DNA of 64,000 nt from Dermatophagoides farinae (GCF_024713945.1 NC_134686.1:2628001-2692000), one strand, 5' to 3'. Shown: positions 12,948 to 25,929, numbered from the stretch's first letter. The notes: generated by a model from the sequence alone, not told the origin. Translations and numbers: made by a program.

Positions 12948-13491
12948 GATTGTTGCTTAGCAAGCTTGATTGAATGATTGAATCAATGTAAAAAATGTTT
13001 AAAATCCAACTGTTGAATGAGCAATGTTGAATTGGATAAATTAAAATGGCATCTGGCATTCACTAACAAAATTGAAACAAAAATGTTTTTTTTTATGTGA
13101 AGCTAAAGATTTGTTTTTCAGTCATAAAAGAAGATATGTGTCCAAGGACATCAGATATTTAATGAAAACGAAGACAGTGTTCATTCTTTGGTGGAAAGAA
13201 AAAAAAACTGGTTTCAATAATCGAAATGAACATTGAATTGTTAATTTGTTTCAACTGTATACATGATGATGATGTTTTTGGAAATGACCATTTTTCAAGG
13301 ATAAATTTTTTTTCATAATTAAAATGATGATGATTTTTTTCTTTTTTTTTTCTTTTTTTTTTGATTTGACAATTTATTTCGTTATCAATTTTTTGATTTG
13401 TCGAATTTTTTTTTGTAAAAAAAAAAATTTTTTCTATTTATACCCAAAAGTACATTGGTGTGTATAATAGCCACGCCTGGCATGTGAGAAT

Positions 13492-15414
13492 ATGAAATGT
13501 TGGCCAAATGTTGCATGTTGGACAAAAACAAAAAAAAACAAAATCAGGTTACGTGTATCATCACCATTCGGTTTGATTAAATCAAGAAAATTTGAAGAAA
13601 TGTGGGTACAAATAAAATACTAATATTTGAAAAGTTGAATTTATTCAATTTTTTATTGTAAAACAGGGAACAACAAGTGCAACAAGGTGAACAAAAACTA
13701 TCGAAAAATGCATTGAAAAAAGCTAAAAAAGAAGCAGAAAAAGCAGCGAAAAAAGCTGAAGCAGCACAGAAACGTGCCGAAACACAACAACAATCGGAAG
13801 CTAGTGTTGAAGATTATTCTAAAGATAATTATGGCATATCGCCGATGATTCGATCGACTGAAAGAAATGTGGACCGAATATTTGTCAATGTCAATAAGAT
13901 TGATGAATCGTTGGCCGATCAAACCATTTGGATTCGTGGCCGTCTTCATACTAGTCGTGCTGTTGGTAAACAATGTTTTTTCGTTCTTCGTCAACGTCAA
14001 TCCACTTTACAGTGTTTATTAGCGGTTGGCGAACATGTTAGCAAACAGATGGTTAAATTTGTCACATCAATCACAAAAGAATCTATAATCGATGTGCAAG
14101 GTTTAATCAAAATATCGCCAACAAAAATCGAAAGCTGTACACAGCAAATGGTCGAATGTTCGGTGCAAGAAATTTTTGTTATAAGTGCTGCTGAACCAAT
14201 GTTACCATTGTTGATAGATGATGCTGCACGTCCTGAACATGAAGTTGGTGATGGATTATCCACCGTGAATCAAGATGTTCGTCTTGATAATCGTATATTG
14301 GATCTTCGTACTTCAACTAATCAGGCCATATTTAAACTTGAAGCAGGTGTTGTTCATGTTTATCGTCGATCATTGGAACGACGTGGATTCGTTGAAATTC
14401 ATACACCGAAAATTATACCGGCTGCTAGTGAAGGTGGTGCCAATGTATTCGAAGTGAGTTATTTCAAAGGTTCAGCTTATCTGGCACAATCACCACAATT
14501 CTACAAACAAATGGCTATTGCTGCCGATTTTGATCGTGTATTCACCATTGGTTCGGTATTTCGTGCCGAAGATTCCAATACACATCGTCATCTGTGTGAA
14601 TTTATTGGTTTGGATTTTGAAATGGCTTTCAATTATCATTATCATGAAGTATTGGATGTGATTGGTGAATTATTTGTCGAACTATTCAAAGGATTACAAC
14701 AGGAATATGCTGATGAGATTAAAACAATCGATCGACAATTTCCTTGTGAACCGTTTAGATTTTTGGAACCATCACTTCGAATTAATTTCTCTGAAGGTGT
14801 ACAACTTTTACGTGACAATGGTGTTGAAATGGGTGATGAAGAAGATTTAAGTACAGCAAATGAAAAATTATTGGGCAAAATCATTAGACAAAAATATGAT
14901 ACCGATTTCTATATTTTGGATAAATTTCCATTGGCTGTTCGACCATTCTATACAATGCCTGATCCAGATAATCCGGTAAAAAAACATTTATCATTGACCA
15001 TTTTTATTGATGATTTCATTTCTGATTTTTTTTCTTTGTTTTCATCGAATATATATATTAGAAATATTCAAATTCTTATGATTTATTTATGCGTGGCGAA
15101 GAAATCATGTCTGGTGCACAACGTGTTCATGATCCAGAATTTCTAATTGAACGTATTAAACATCTTGGAATCGGTAATGATTATTATTCTTATTTCTTAT
15201 AAAAAAATCATTAATATTTTCAATTTCCATCCCATTCACATGTAAATTAGATCCAAACAAAATGAAATCATACATTGATTCATTCCGTTATGGAGCGCCA
15301 CCACATGCTGGTGGTGGAATCGGTTTGGAACGTGTTACAATGTTGTTTCTTGGTTTGAACAACATTCGTAAAACATCGCTATTTCCGCGTGATCCTAAAC
15401 GTGTTTCGCCTTGA
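13492..15414 (+). CDS. DARS1: Aspartyl-tRNA synthetase, cytosolic
   Basis: Secure exons are 13667-14975, 15062-15173 and 15251-15414, all in phase and ending [10 protein letters not shown]. The protein is a class IIb synthetase charging tRNA-Asp. It has a Lys/Ala/Glu-rich N-terminal helix, an OB-fold anticodon-binding domain ([21 protein letters not shown]), motif 2 ([15 protein letters not shown]) and motif 3 ([17 protein letters not shown]). The first secure exon has no in-frame ATG and opens after an AG acceptor, so a leader exon is required. The only candidate found is 13492-13547 ([12 protein letters not shown]..., donor GTTACG), which joins in phase across 119 nt. That donor is weak, so the exact start is uncertain. 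Confidence 0.93.
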
Positions 15415-15605
15415 ATACATTTGTATTGGTAATGATGATCAATTTTTTTTTTGTTCATCAAGTTTGAAAAAAAAATTAATCATTGATTGATAAAAAAATA
15501 AATAAATAAAAAAAATTGATAAATTGAGCAAATCAATTGAAGTATATAGTAGTATAGTAGATTTATTTCATTTTCATTTTGTTGAAAATATTTTAATTGA
15601 TTGAA

Positions 15606-16759
15606 ATGGCAAAATTGTACATTTTTTCTTTGTCATCATCATTTTTATTCATCATCATCATCATCATCATTAATCAATGTTTATTATTGTCCACTGCATT
15701 TGAATGTCAATCAATATCAATGAATCAAGATCAAAATGACAATGATGATGATGATGATGATCGATCATCATTATTGAATCGTATGCCACATTGTAAATCA
15801 TTTTGTCCAAATATTCATTTCAATGGTCATTGCCATTGTACAGTACTATCGTCAATGTTATCAACAAAACAAGATGATCAAAGTATTGATATACGAATCG
15901 AATGTCGTCATACAAATGCTAGTATTTTGATGACTGATATCGAAAATTTGGCGTCATGTAATTCGACAATTAATTTATTAGAATTATCGGTAAAAGATTC
16001 GAATCTTACACATCTTTATAATTTGCCCAGTGGTTTGTATAATGTACAGAAAATGTTTCTCGATAATACCGGTATCGATTTGGAAACAATTCGTGAAAGT
16101 CAAGAATTGTTGAAATCATTACGAGTATTGCGAATAAGTAATGAAAATTTTACTGAAATTCAACGAAATCTATTCAACGGGATGGAAGAATTGAAAGAAT
16201 TATCGTTGAATAAACTTGGCATGGCATATATCAATATCGAAGCATTTGTTTCATTACAGGATTCATTGACATTGTTGGAATTACGATCGAATAAAATTCG
16301 TACCGTGCCAACGGCTGTACAAAGTTTGTCGCATTTAGAATGTTTAGATCTTAGCGGTAATGATATTAAATCCGTTACTGATGGTAATACAGGAATATTC
16401 AGTTCAGGATTAAGACGATTAAAAAGATTAGGAATCAATAGTAAGCCAAGTGATGCATATTTTTTTTTTTCCATTTCATGGTCCATTTTTTTTCGATTCT
16501 AGCTATGAATTGTTCATGTGAATTTGGTAAAAGTAAATTTGCCACATGGCTACGTACACATGGTATCAAAGGTGTTCAATGTGCAATGCCTGAACGTTTT
16601 CTAGATAAAGATGTATCGAATACAGCGATTGAAGAATTTTGTGAACCATGGCCAAATTCTAATGTTCGAATTGAATCAAATTGTCCGATGATCATCATCA
16701 TTATTATTATTTTTATTACATTACAGCAGTTGTTGTTGTTGTTGTTGTTGTTTGGCTAA
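15606..16759 (+). CDS. Secreted or membrane-anchored leucine-rich-repeat protein
   Basis: Exons 15606-16440 and 16503-16759 join in phase (62-nt intron) to about 363 residues. The start MAKLYIFSLSSSFLF leads into an Ile run, forming a signal peptide. An Asp run and a Cys cluster follow, then about six leucine-rich repeats (for example LTLLELRSNKIRTVP and LECLDLSGNDI). A C-terminal Cys cap (MNCSCEFGKSKFATWL) precedes a hydrophobic tail of Ile and Leu runs that ends in Gly-stop. That tail could be a GPI-attachment signal or a short membrane anchor. Both hydrophobic ends are written by trinucleotide microsatellites. No specific orthologue is recognised; insect LRR proteins with a C-terminal cap are the nearest type. 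Confidence 0.8.
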
Positions 16760-16854
16760 TAAAATCAAAATTCAATTTGCTATAAAAAGCCAATTTTGTT
16801 TGGTTTATTATGATTAAAAAATAATTTATTTTTGATTATATTCCACTGGAAATT

Positions 16855-17616
16855 ATGGTCATTGTTAAAGTGAAACAGCCAAAAGTGATCATGTTCGATA
16901 TATCGGGCACTGTTGCACGAGAATCATTTGTTGAAAAAATTTTACAACCATATTTTAAGATTGCCTATCAGGTTTATATGGATAATGCATGGAATAAACA
17001 AGAATGGCAAGACTGTCTACGACAATTGTCCATTGTGGCTGAACGTGATATGAAAGCACCGAAAATTGAATTGACCAAAGAAAAATCGGATATAATCAAA
17101 GAGGCAACAAAATATATTGAATATTGTTTGGAAAATAATCATGAACCAAAAGCATTTGTTATGTTTAGATTTTTAGTATGGTTTGATGGTTATGAACGGA
17201 ATAAAATTAAAACGCCCGTTTATTCAGATGTGGCAGTCACAATGAAACGATGGAAAATGGATCAAAATATCAGACTTTATGTGTTGTCTAATGGTTGGAA
17301 AGAGGCTAGTAAAAAATTCATGTCCGATACATCACATGGTGATTTGAATGCCATTATTGATGGTCATTTTGATAATTCACTTGGTTCATTGGAAAATGTT
17401 GAAACATATATTAAAGTGGCTAATTTGATACAGGAAAAACCTGGTGGTGATCAAATATTATTTCTAACAAAATCACCACAAGAAGGTAAAGCAGCACAAA
17501 ATGCCGGTTTCAATGTAATATTAGTATTGACACGAACACATGCCGTTGATGAAGCAATGGAAATTTGTCAAGATATACCGATTGCAAGATCATTTACCGA
17601 TATTGAATTTATTTAA
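16855..17616 (+). CDS. Enolase-phosphatase E1-like HAD protein, active site degraded
   Basis: A single exon of 253 residues, with length and overall pattern of ENOPH1 (methionine salvage; dephosphorylates and enolises the diketo-phosphopentane intermediate). Recognisable parts are motif I VIMFDISGTV, motif II YVLSNG, a conserved DGHFDNSLG block and ILFLTKSPQEGKAAQNAG. Key residues differ from human ENOPH1. Motif I has DISGT instead of DIEGT, replacing the general acid Glu with Ser17. Motif IV has FLTK instead of FLTD, replacing the metal-binding Asp with Lys206. The nucleophile Asp15 is kept. Phosphatase activity therefore looks lost or changed, although the frame is intact and the fold conserved. 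It starts about 100 bp after the LRR gene on the same strand. Confidence 0.8.
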   Translation: MVIVKVKQPKVIMFDISGTVARESFVEKILQPYFKIAYQVYMDNAWNKQEWQDCLRQLSIVAERDMKAPKIELTKEKSDIIKEATKYIEYCLENNHEPKAFVMFRFLVWFDGYERNKIKTPVYSDVAVTMKRWKMDQNIRLYVLSNGWKEASKKFMSDTSHGDLNAIIDGHFDNSLGSLENVETYIKVANLIQEKPGGDQILFLTKSPQEGKAAQNAGFNVILVLTRTHAVDEAMEICQDIPIARSFTDIEFI

Positions 17617-18833
17617 TTAATGTAATAATTCCATACAACAACCTCAACAACAACAACCAAAAAAATAAAATACATTCATGTCATTGAATTGAATTGAATG
17701 TAACAAATTCGAATGTCGATCGAATGTGATATGATGATGATGATAATGAGATGAACAGATGAGAAAACAAAAAATTAATAAACTATTTCAACACACTATT
17801 GATCGAAAAAGAAAAAAATGCCCAATAATCATCTTATTGATTTGATTAGACATATATATTGATTTATTTTTGTCTGGCCATCCGGTTATATCCGGTGAAA
17901 AATCAAAGAAAAAAAAAATTCGAATTTGTTTCTTTCATCCACACCACCCACGCGGTTCCAAATGATTTATGATCCACACCACACACACACACATTGGTCC
18001 AATGAATTGTGTATTCAGAAAATGATTTATCATTTATATATATATAGAAAGAATGATGTTGGAGAGATACACCAATAACCTTTCAATGAGAATGTTTGAC
18101 TTTTTTTTTTTTACTTCAAAATAGCATCGAAAAAAAAATTCGAATGAAAAGTGGGGTGTACACTCATCATCATATATAGTATGTGTGTAATTAATTAATT
18201 AATTAATTAACTATAGTAGATGTTGTCGTCATTTTTAAATAAGATGTGTGTGAAAATGAAAAAAAAACAAAATCTGAAAAAATATACACGGTATACAACA
18301 ACGAAATGAATTACATTTTGCTTGTCTCTCTTCTATTCAAACACAATGATCTGTTAATCTATTATCATCATCATTGATTGATGAATAAGTGTGTATTGTA
18401 AACTTTGTTTCGTATGATGTGTGTGTATGTGCGACAATCAATAAAAAAACAAACAAACAAAAATGTTTTTCTTTTTTTTTTTTTTTTTTTTTTTTTTTGA
18501 CGACAAGTTTTAATGGCAAAAAGTCATTGTTATTGAAAAAAATGGAAAGAAATGACAATGTGTAATGTATATATGGTGTGGGTATAGAAACAATGTGAAC
18601 ACACACAGCAATGATTTCATCGATAACAACAGCCGAAATGATGATGATCTATATGTTTGTACGATGAACAACTAACTAATATGTGTATGAAATGGATCCC
18701 AAATGGATTTCAAGTGGTCCAAGTATGTATAATTTTTTTTTATAGTGAAAATCTTGAAACGCCGGCACCCTTTTCAATGTGTTTTTATAGCAGCCGGCCA
18801 TTTGTAACAAAGAATTCCAAGAATGATGATAAT

Positions 18834-18864
<31 letters not shown>

Positions 18865-21800
18865 ACAACAAAAACAAGATTACAAAACACGATACAAACT
18901 TTGACAATAAAAAAAAAATTCTTTTCATTAGAATTTTATAGAACAAGAATATAAAACAAACGATACGACAATAATAAAAATTCTTGTCTTTTGTCATGTT
19001 GTTCTGTGAAAATTCTTTGTAAAGAAAAAATAAATAAATAAATAAAACAAGAATTTGATTCTCGACAAGCAAAACAATATAATAAATAATTCGGCTGTTG
19101 TTCAGGCGGCATAACTTTTTGATTCTTTCGATTCTTTTAGTTTCGAACTTTCAAAAAACACTCACCAATGAATCTTTCGAATCAAATCAACGAAACAAAA
19201 AGATGAATTTCGGAAAGTTTTTGTTTTTTGTTTTTTTGGTTTTTTTTCAATTCATTTTTTGTTGTTATTTGTTGACTAACAATATATTTTTTTATTATTC
19301 ATTCATTACAGATCGATATTGATTGTTTAGTTATTGATTTATTGGAATCAATCTATCATCATCATAATTCTATACTAACGATCGGTTTTGATTTCATCAT
19401 TGGAATGGATAAATTCTATTCGCGTTCGATTTGCCTGATAATCATATGGAATCTTCTTTAGGGAATTTTGTTTGAACTGTGATTGAAAATTTAAAAAAAA
19501 AAAAAATTCGATTCCTTCACCTTTTTTTTCTGTGAATTTCTTTCTCCTCACCAACCAAACAACCAACCAACCAACCAACGAAAAAAAAACCGTAGTGACA
19601 TCCATTTTAATGTTTGCTTGTTGTTTTCATCATATATCCGTGTTGTCAACATGATGAAGATCAAACTTTTGTATATATGGCGATAAACGATAACATAGTA
19701 GTAACATTAACCAATGAAAAACATATATGGTTTCATTTTGTTTCGTTTATTATCTGTATGAATGTGGATCAAGTGAAGCGAAAACAACTATAACAACAAC
19801 AACAACAGAAATCCCACAAACAATAATCAATGAATGGCAAAAGACCAAATGGCAAAACGAGAGAGAGAGAGAGAAAGCTTGGAGCCCAACAACAACAACA
19901 ACAAAACCATTCGGTCTTCATAGGATCATCATCATCAATTCTAGCCACTATTATTATTCTTGGTAAACATTTGCTTTTTGTTGTTGTTGTTGTTTTGTTT
20001 GAAAAATTTTCATGTCAAGAATCGAATCCAAAATATATTCTGGAGCATGTTCCGATATATGTCTGAAATGCAAACATTTTCTCTGGTTTCAAACACAACA
20101 TACACACACACACACACACTATAGACTTTTAGTAAATGGACAAACACAACCCACAGAAAAAGTTTTTTTTTGTGCACTGAAAAATCTAAAACAGCAAACG
20201 AAAAAAAAATGATAAAATTGCCCAGATTGTAAATTCAGTATGTTTTTTTTTAAAAAAAAGACAGACATATGCATTCAGTTATTCAATTATTTATTCAGAA
20301 TACAGAATATTCTTTGATATAGAAAAAAAAGTCAAGATATATCTAAAGTAAAAGAAATTTTCTGTTCTTTTCTTTTCTTTTCTTTTTTTTATTATGGAAA
20401 CATAAAAATGTGTCATCGCCTCCTATCATTTTGTTTCATATAGGAATAGAATCATGAAGAAATGGAAAAAAGGAACTCTCTCTGTGTGTGTGTGTGTGAG
20501 TGAGAGATTATTCTCAAAGATAGATTGACCGAACAAGACAAACAACACACACAGAATGTGTGTATGTGTATGTCATCGACCAATCTAGAATATATTGCCA
20601 TTTACATTTAATGTGAAAAAAAAATAAAATTCACTTTTCAAATCTTTTTCTTGGTGTCTTGATTCGATTCATATCTACTACTACTACTACTACTATTATT
20701 CACTGCATTCATTCATTCATTCATAAGAATAGTAAAAAAAAAAAATTCTTCATTCATTTTGTTTGCATTTATATATATATGCTATGAACACGAACAGATT
20801 ACACACAGAATACAGAATACAGATCATATATGAATACACAAATTTGAATGGCCAAGAAAAAAAAACCATGCCATTCGAATTTTTTTTTCTTTTTTTTTTG
20901 GCAACAATTATGTAGACATTTATTCATATTCATATACAGTGAAGAATTTGCGATTCTTCAAGATGTGATTTTAAAAATGAAATGAAAAAAAAAACTAAAA
21001 GTTCAATCAATGACGATAATCAAATTGTAAAAAAAAAATTATATTTATAAATGAAAATCTAATGATAATCATCATCAATAATACCGGATATATGTGTGTA
21101 ATAATAATATAGTTATAAATGCACTGAGTAAAAAAAAATTGAATCGAAAAAAAAATCGATCCAGAAAAAAAACCAACACACACACACACAGAGAGAGAGA
21201 GTGAAAGAATGATTACAAATTATATAGAATTATTATTATAACCAAACCACCAGTCAAATAACAACAACAGAAGATGAAGAGCCATTTTTGTTGTTGTTGT
21301 TGTTTAGCTATTCGTTGGTAGTAAACCAACGCCAACAACAACGACAAAAAAAAAATGTAGACCAGACCAAAGAATACCATCACTGATGAAAACAGATACC
21401 ATCACATTGAGTTTGTGTGGAATATCGTTTTCATCTATCTATAGTATCTAGTAGTATGTAGTGTGTATGAAAATGGTTTGTTGTTCCTAGTGTTTTATAT
21501 TCACTATATTCGATCCGGAATTCAGTATCAGTGGATCTCACACACACACACAAAGAACACCCGGACACACAAATACGATTTGCCTGTTTTTTTTCCTTAT
21601 TTATTAATAGTTATAGTAAGTAAGTCTGATTCAATGAGTTCTAATGGTTCATCTATATTCATCATCATCATCATCATATTATTATTATTATTGTTTCTAG
21701 TTTTCTAGTTGTTTTTGTTATTCTTGTTAGGCATTTTTTTTTTGTTTCATCACTAGTTTATTTGGTTGATATAAGGATTATTTATTCTTGTTTTATTTTC

Positions 21801-22455
21801 TGGAATCGGATTCTTTTTTTCTCTTTTTTTTGGTGGAATATACACTACTATAGTGCCCGTTTGCATGTGGGTTTGTGTGGGTGTGGGTGTGTGTATGTAT
21901 CGAATAACAGAACATTAGACACAACAAAACAATAGAATTTCGTTTAAAATCGATTGTTTTTTATTCAATATAATTGAAAATAGCTAATCATTATCATCAT
22001 CATCATCATAATCATCATCAGAATAAAATTGTCCACAATTCTTCATGGTCATCATCAAGATCTATTTATAATATCAATCAAAAAATGAATGGATAATCGT
22101 AATCATTCGTGTATAGCAGCAATGACATCGATAAACATAATCATGTGTGTGTGTTAGTGCTTTGAAATGATAAAACTCAAACAAACAAACAAACAAAAAA
22201 CAACAACGAAAAAAAGTTGCTCAAATCACATTGTTGATCTCATCCGGTTGTCAATAAATATAATAAATATAAATAATATATTCGAATTCAAAATTGTCAA
22301 TAAATAATTTGTTCAACAATTTCAAGCCTTCACAAGTCATGAATTTCTTTGAATGAATTTTGATTTTTTAAATAACGAATCAAAATTTAATCAAATCGAC
22401 TCACAAAGTCTGTGTGTGTGTGTGTGTGTGTGCGCTTTTGTGTGTTTGTTCAATA
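17617..22455. other. Gene-free, microsatellite-rich interval
   Basis: No ORF with domain-like or conserved sequence is seen over 4.8 kb. The interval holds CA/GT runs (for example 20101-20119 and 22411-22431), a TAAT repeat (18189-18210), CAA and TTG runs (18836-18872, 21285-21303), GA runs (19860-19874) and T runs (18472-18499). It probably contains 5' regulatory sequence or untranslated exons of the downstream EB-module gene, which is an inference. Confidence 0.6.
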
Positions 22456-24620
22456 ATGATGAAGAGTTGTTTTTCATTCATTCAAAATGATAATATCGAT
22501 GATGATGATGATGATGATACAGTCTATAGACGAAATTCATTTTATTTTCAATCCAATAACAACGATAATAATGAATATGAAGACAGAAAAAAGATTTTCG
22601 ATGAGAAAAAAACGAAGAAAAAAATGTATAACAATAATATCATCTATCATATGTCATCATCATGGTTTCTATTATTATGGTTATTGATGATGATGAAAAA
22701 TGGTCTAAAAACATTGAACATACAGTCATCATCATCATCATCATCATCATCAATCAATTTAATATTAATATTCATAATAATGCAATCTATTATACTATCA
22801 TCAACATCATTATTTAAATGTCATTTCTATTGTGATGCTTTTTCCATACAACAACAATCAAAGACAATGAATAAATTATCAATATTGAACAATAATAATA
22901 CACTGCCATCATCATCATCATCATCAATAAGTTACAACAATGACAATCAATCGACAATAATTGAACAATTATTATTATTTCGTCATAAACGTGATGGTAA
23001 GTTACGATTATCATCGATTATCGATTATCGATCGATCCTATGTGTTTTTTTTTCATATTTTCATTCATGGAGAAACAGAAGAACCGGCACCAATATATGG
23101 TAAAGGAATTGCATTCTGGCTAGGTGAACATTGTGAAAATACCTGTAATCGTATATTATTCCATGTTTGGTGTAATAGTACCACACATCGTTGTGAATGT
23201 CTACAAGAATATCCTGTTAATGTTGAAAATAAATATTGTCTTAAAGGTTAGGCCTAATTACAATTAATTGCAAATTAATCTAATTAATCTAATTTCAATT
23301 GATTAGCTCTACAAATAAATGATCGCTGTGAATATAGTGAAGCGTGTCGTTATTTGAATCCCAATTCTGAATGTAATGAACAAGGATTCTGTAAATGTTT
23401 AAAAGGATATTTTGTCAAATATGATGATGAAAAAGAAAGTCGAATTTGTATGGCTTGTGAGTATTCCATTGAATGATGCAAAATGAAAACACAAAAAAAA
23501 ATTAATAATTTTTCAATCAATCAATCAAACATTTATAGATGATTCACAATTTTTCATCCGTATTGGTTCAACAACATTCGATTTTATCAATAAAATCGAA
23601 TTCATCACATTATTCAGCCTTATCATAAGCTTCATATTGATTTTGATTCTATCCATGATGGTCATTAAATTGATGAAAAAGTAAGCATTACTTTTGTATT
23701 GAATATTTGTTTACCAAGTTTTACTATTGTTGGTTCTTAAAAAAAAACAGGAATAAAAAACTAGCCAAAAATGATCAACCATCTTTTTGTGATATGATAC
23801 CACCACCACCTCCAGTTATAATGAATGCCCAACCTGATCGTTATAATAATCAACATTCACATCATCATCATCATCATCATCATCATCCATTTCATCATCA
23901 TCAAACATCATCATTACAATCAACACCATCGCGTAGTCCATTTCATCAGGACTATAGCCTACAGGAAAAGACACCAATATCATCATATAATATACCACCA
24001 TTACCATCTAATCTCAATGGTTATTATAATGCACTATTCTTTTGTTATAATTTCTTTTAATAAATTTTATCCACTGTGTAGATTTTCGTCGCCAATCATT
24101 ATCATCGTTGAGATCACAAAGTTCATTAAAAAGTCTTTCATCATTTCGAAGTCAACATTCGTATCGAGTGAATAATAATAATAATAACAATAATCATTCG
24201 AATCAACATCAACAACATCCAATGTCATCGTATCATCGTACTATTCACTGCCAACAACAATCAAAACTTAGACCACCATCACATCAAACTTCGTATCATG
24301 ATCTACGATATACAAGGCAACCATTAATGGCATCCGGTTCATCACCATTGGACAGTCAAACTGATCAAAGTGGTTTTCAATTGTCCAATCATTTGCCAAC
24401 AAATCCAATCACATCAACCAATACTATTGATCGATCACGTATCAAATGTGCTAATCATCGTTGTGGTACTGGATCTAAAGTTCGAAGTGTAAGTTTTAAA
24501 TTCATTATTATTGTAAACAATAATGAAAAAAATTTACTATCATTATTTGATTAAAAACAGGAAGTTTGTCTTGTTCACAATATGCCCGAAATGCTTCAAC
24601 AGCAACAACAACAAAACTGA
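22456..24620 (+). CDS. EB-module single-pass membrane protein
   Basis: Seven exons join in phase: 22456-22996, 23079-23246, 23307-23456, 23539-23680, 23751-24019, 24082-24488 and 24561-24620, giving about 578 residues. The N-terminal ~180 residues are low complexity (Asp, Asn and Ser runs) with two hydrophobic stretches, of which NLILIFIIMQSIILSSTSLF resembles a signal peptide. An EB/EGF-like Cys-rich region follows (CENTCNRILFHVWC...CRCECLQ-type spacing, then CEYSEACRYLNPNSEC and CKCLKGYF). A membrane segment (LFSLIISFILILILSMMVI) and a long Ser/Gln/Asn/His-rich cytoplasmic tail complete it. EB modules occur in arthropod and nematode surface proteins; no orthologue is recognised. The start could be internal (for example 22625), since the first 60 residues are poorly constrained. 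Confidence 0.75.
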
Positions 24621-25037
24621 ATGATGATCAATACAATCTCTAATTGCTTGTTTCATTTTGTGCCTAATTAACACATGTTATTTATTAATCTATAATAATA
24701 ATAAGCAATTTTAATTCTTACATTCATCCAATCAACAAACAACAAATATTCTGGTGTTTTTAAAAAATTCACAATCACACATCATTTCATATACAGACAG
24801 ACTAAAAAAAAATCAAAAAAAAAGAACAAATTTTTTTTTCTTTCACTTTCTCAAATTCTTTATATAGATTGTCGTTTCTATTAGTTGATCAATACAATTT
24901 TATTTTAATCAATCAATCAATTGATAATTGATAATCAAATAATCATTGACAAAAAAAAAATAATGATGATTGTTTTTTATTTATTTATTAATAAAAAAAA
25001 AACACACACACACATACAATTCAATCTTCAAAATTTC

Positions 25038-25929
25038 TTAAATATTTTCAAGACCAGGTCTTGTCTGATGATATGGTTCATCATAAAGTTGCATCATATC
25101 AGTTTCGCTAATACATTTCCATCCATTTGAATTTAATCGTATACACTCGTACAATGCCACCAGATCCACAATCACGATGTGTAGCTTGAAAAATGGAACG
25201 ACGTCCCAAATCATAAGCTTCATCATCATTCATATCATGTCGATAGAATGTATCTAAAACACCATATGCAATAGTGGATCCGGAACCAACACTGAATAAT
25301 TTGCCCGGTTGACGATTACCATCATTATCGACGTAAAAGATTTGTGGACCACGAACCTTGTCCCAGCCGCAAATCATTACACCCAAAGAAAGGCCCATTC
25401 TATAAAATGAATTGTATTTAAAATGACAATATAATTACACAATAATCATGTTATATAATTACCCTTTGTAACTGTACAAAATATTAGCCAATATTTTCGA
25501 TGCAGCAGCAACTGAAATACGTTCCTTGTTACGTAATTCGAATAATCGACATTCTTTGGATAGAACACGTTGCCAATACATACAATCGGCAGCACCACCG
25601 GCCATTGTACCAAGAAGAAAATCATTGATTTTAATAATTTTCTTACATTCTTGAGTGGATATGTATTGACCACCGGTAGCCCGTGAATCGGCACATACAA
25701 CCACACCACCTTTGTACACAAATGCCAATGTTGTTGTACCTTTGTTAAATTTCAAAGCAATTTTTCTAGCCGAATCTGAATATAGATTCATTGGATCTCG
25801 TGGTATGGACAGACAAATTTGATGATGATCTTCATCGATAACTTTTTCATAATTAGGCAATTGTAAACGTTTTCGATCAATACTAAATCGTTCGTTTGGA
25901 TGTAATCCTAAATATGCTTCAAGAGCCAT
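25038..25929 (-). CDS. PSMB5: Proteasome subunit beta type-5 (chymotrypsin-like), frame broken near the end
   Basis: Exons 25929-25463 and 25399 onward join in phase across a 63-nt intron. The propeptide is 64 residues; processing before Thr65 in GTTTLAF gives the catalytic Thr1. Asp17 (CADSRATGG) and Lys33 (mature numbering) are present, so the chymotrypsin-like site is complete. The sequence follows human beta-5 to SGGIVRVY, then the frame shifts at about 25140. In the current frame it stops at 25108 after ten unrelated residues. One base out of frame, 25139-25038 reads [20 protein letters not shown], which aligns with the conserved human C-terminus ([20 protein letters not shown]). A one-base error in the sequence is the likeliest cause for such an essential subunit. 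It is divergent from GLG1. Confidence 0.93.

Noticed and set aside
22459-22700. Asp-run and Met-run frames near the EB-module gene start as separate small genes
   Set aside because: They are alternative readings of the same GAT/ATG repeat; only the frame that joins the EB exons in phase was kept.
25100-25145. Programmed +1 frameshifting in PSMB5
   Set aside because: No antizyme-like slippery site or downstream structure is visible, and other animals encode this end in one frame, so a sequence error is simpler.
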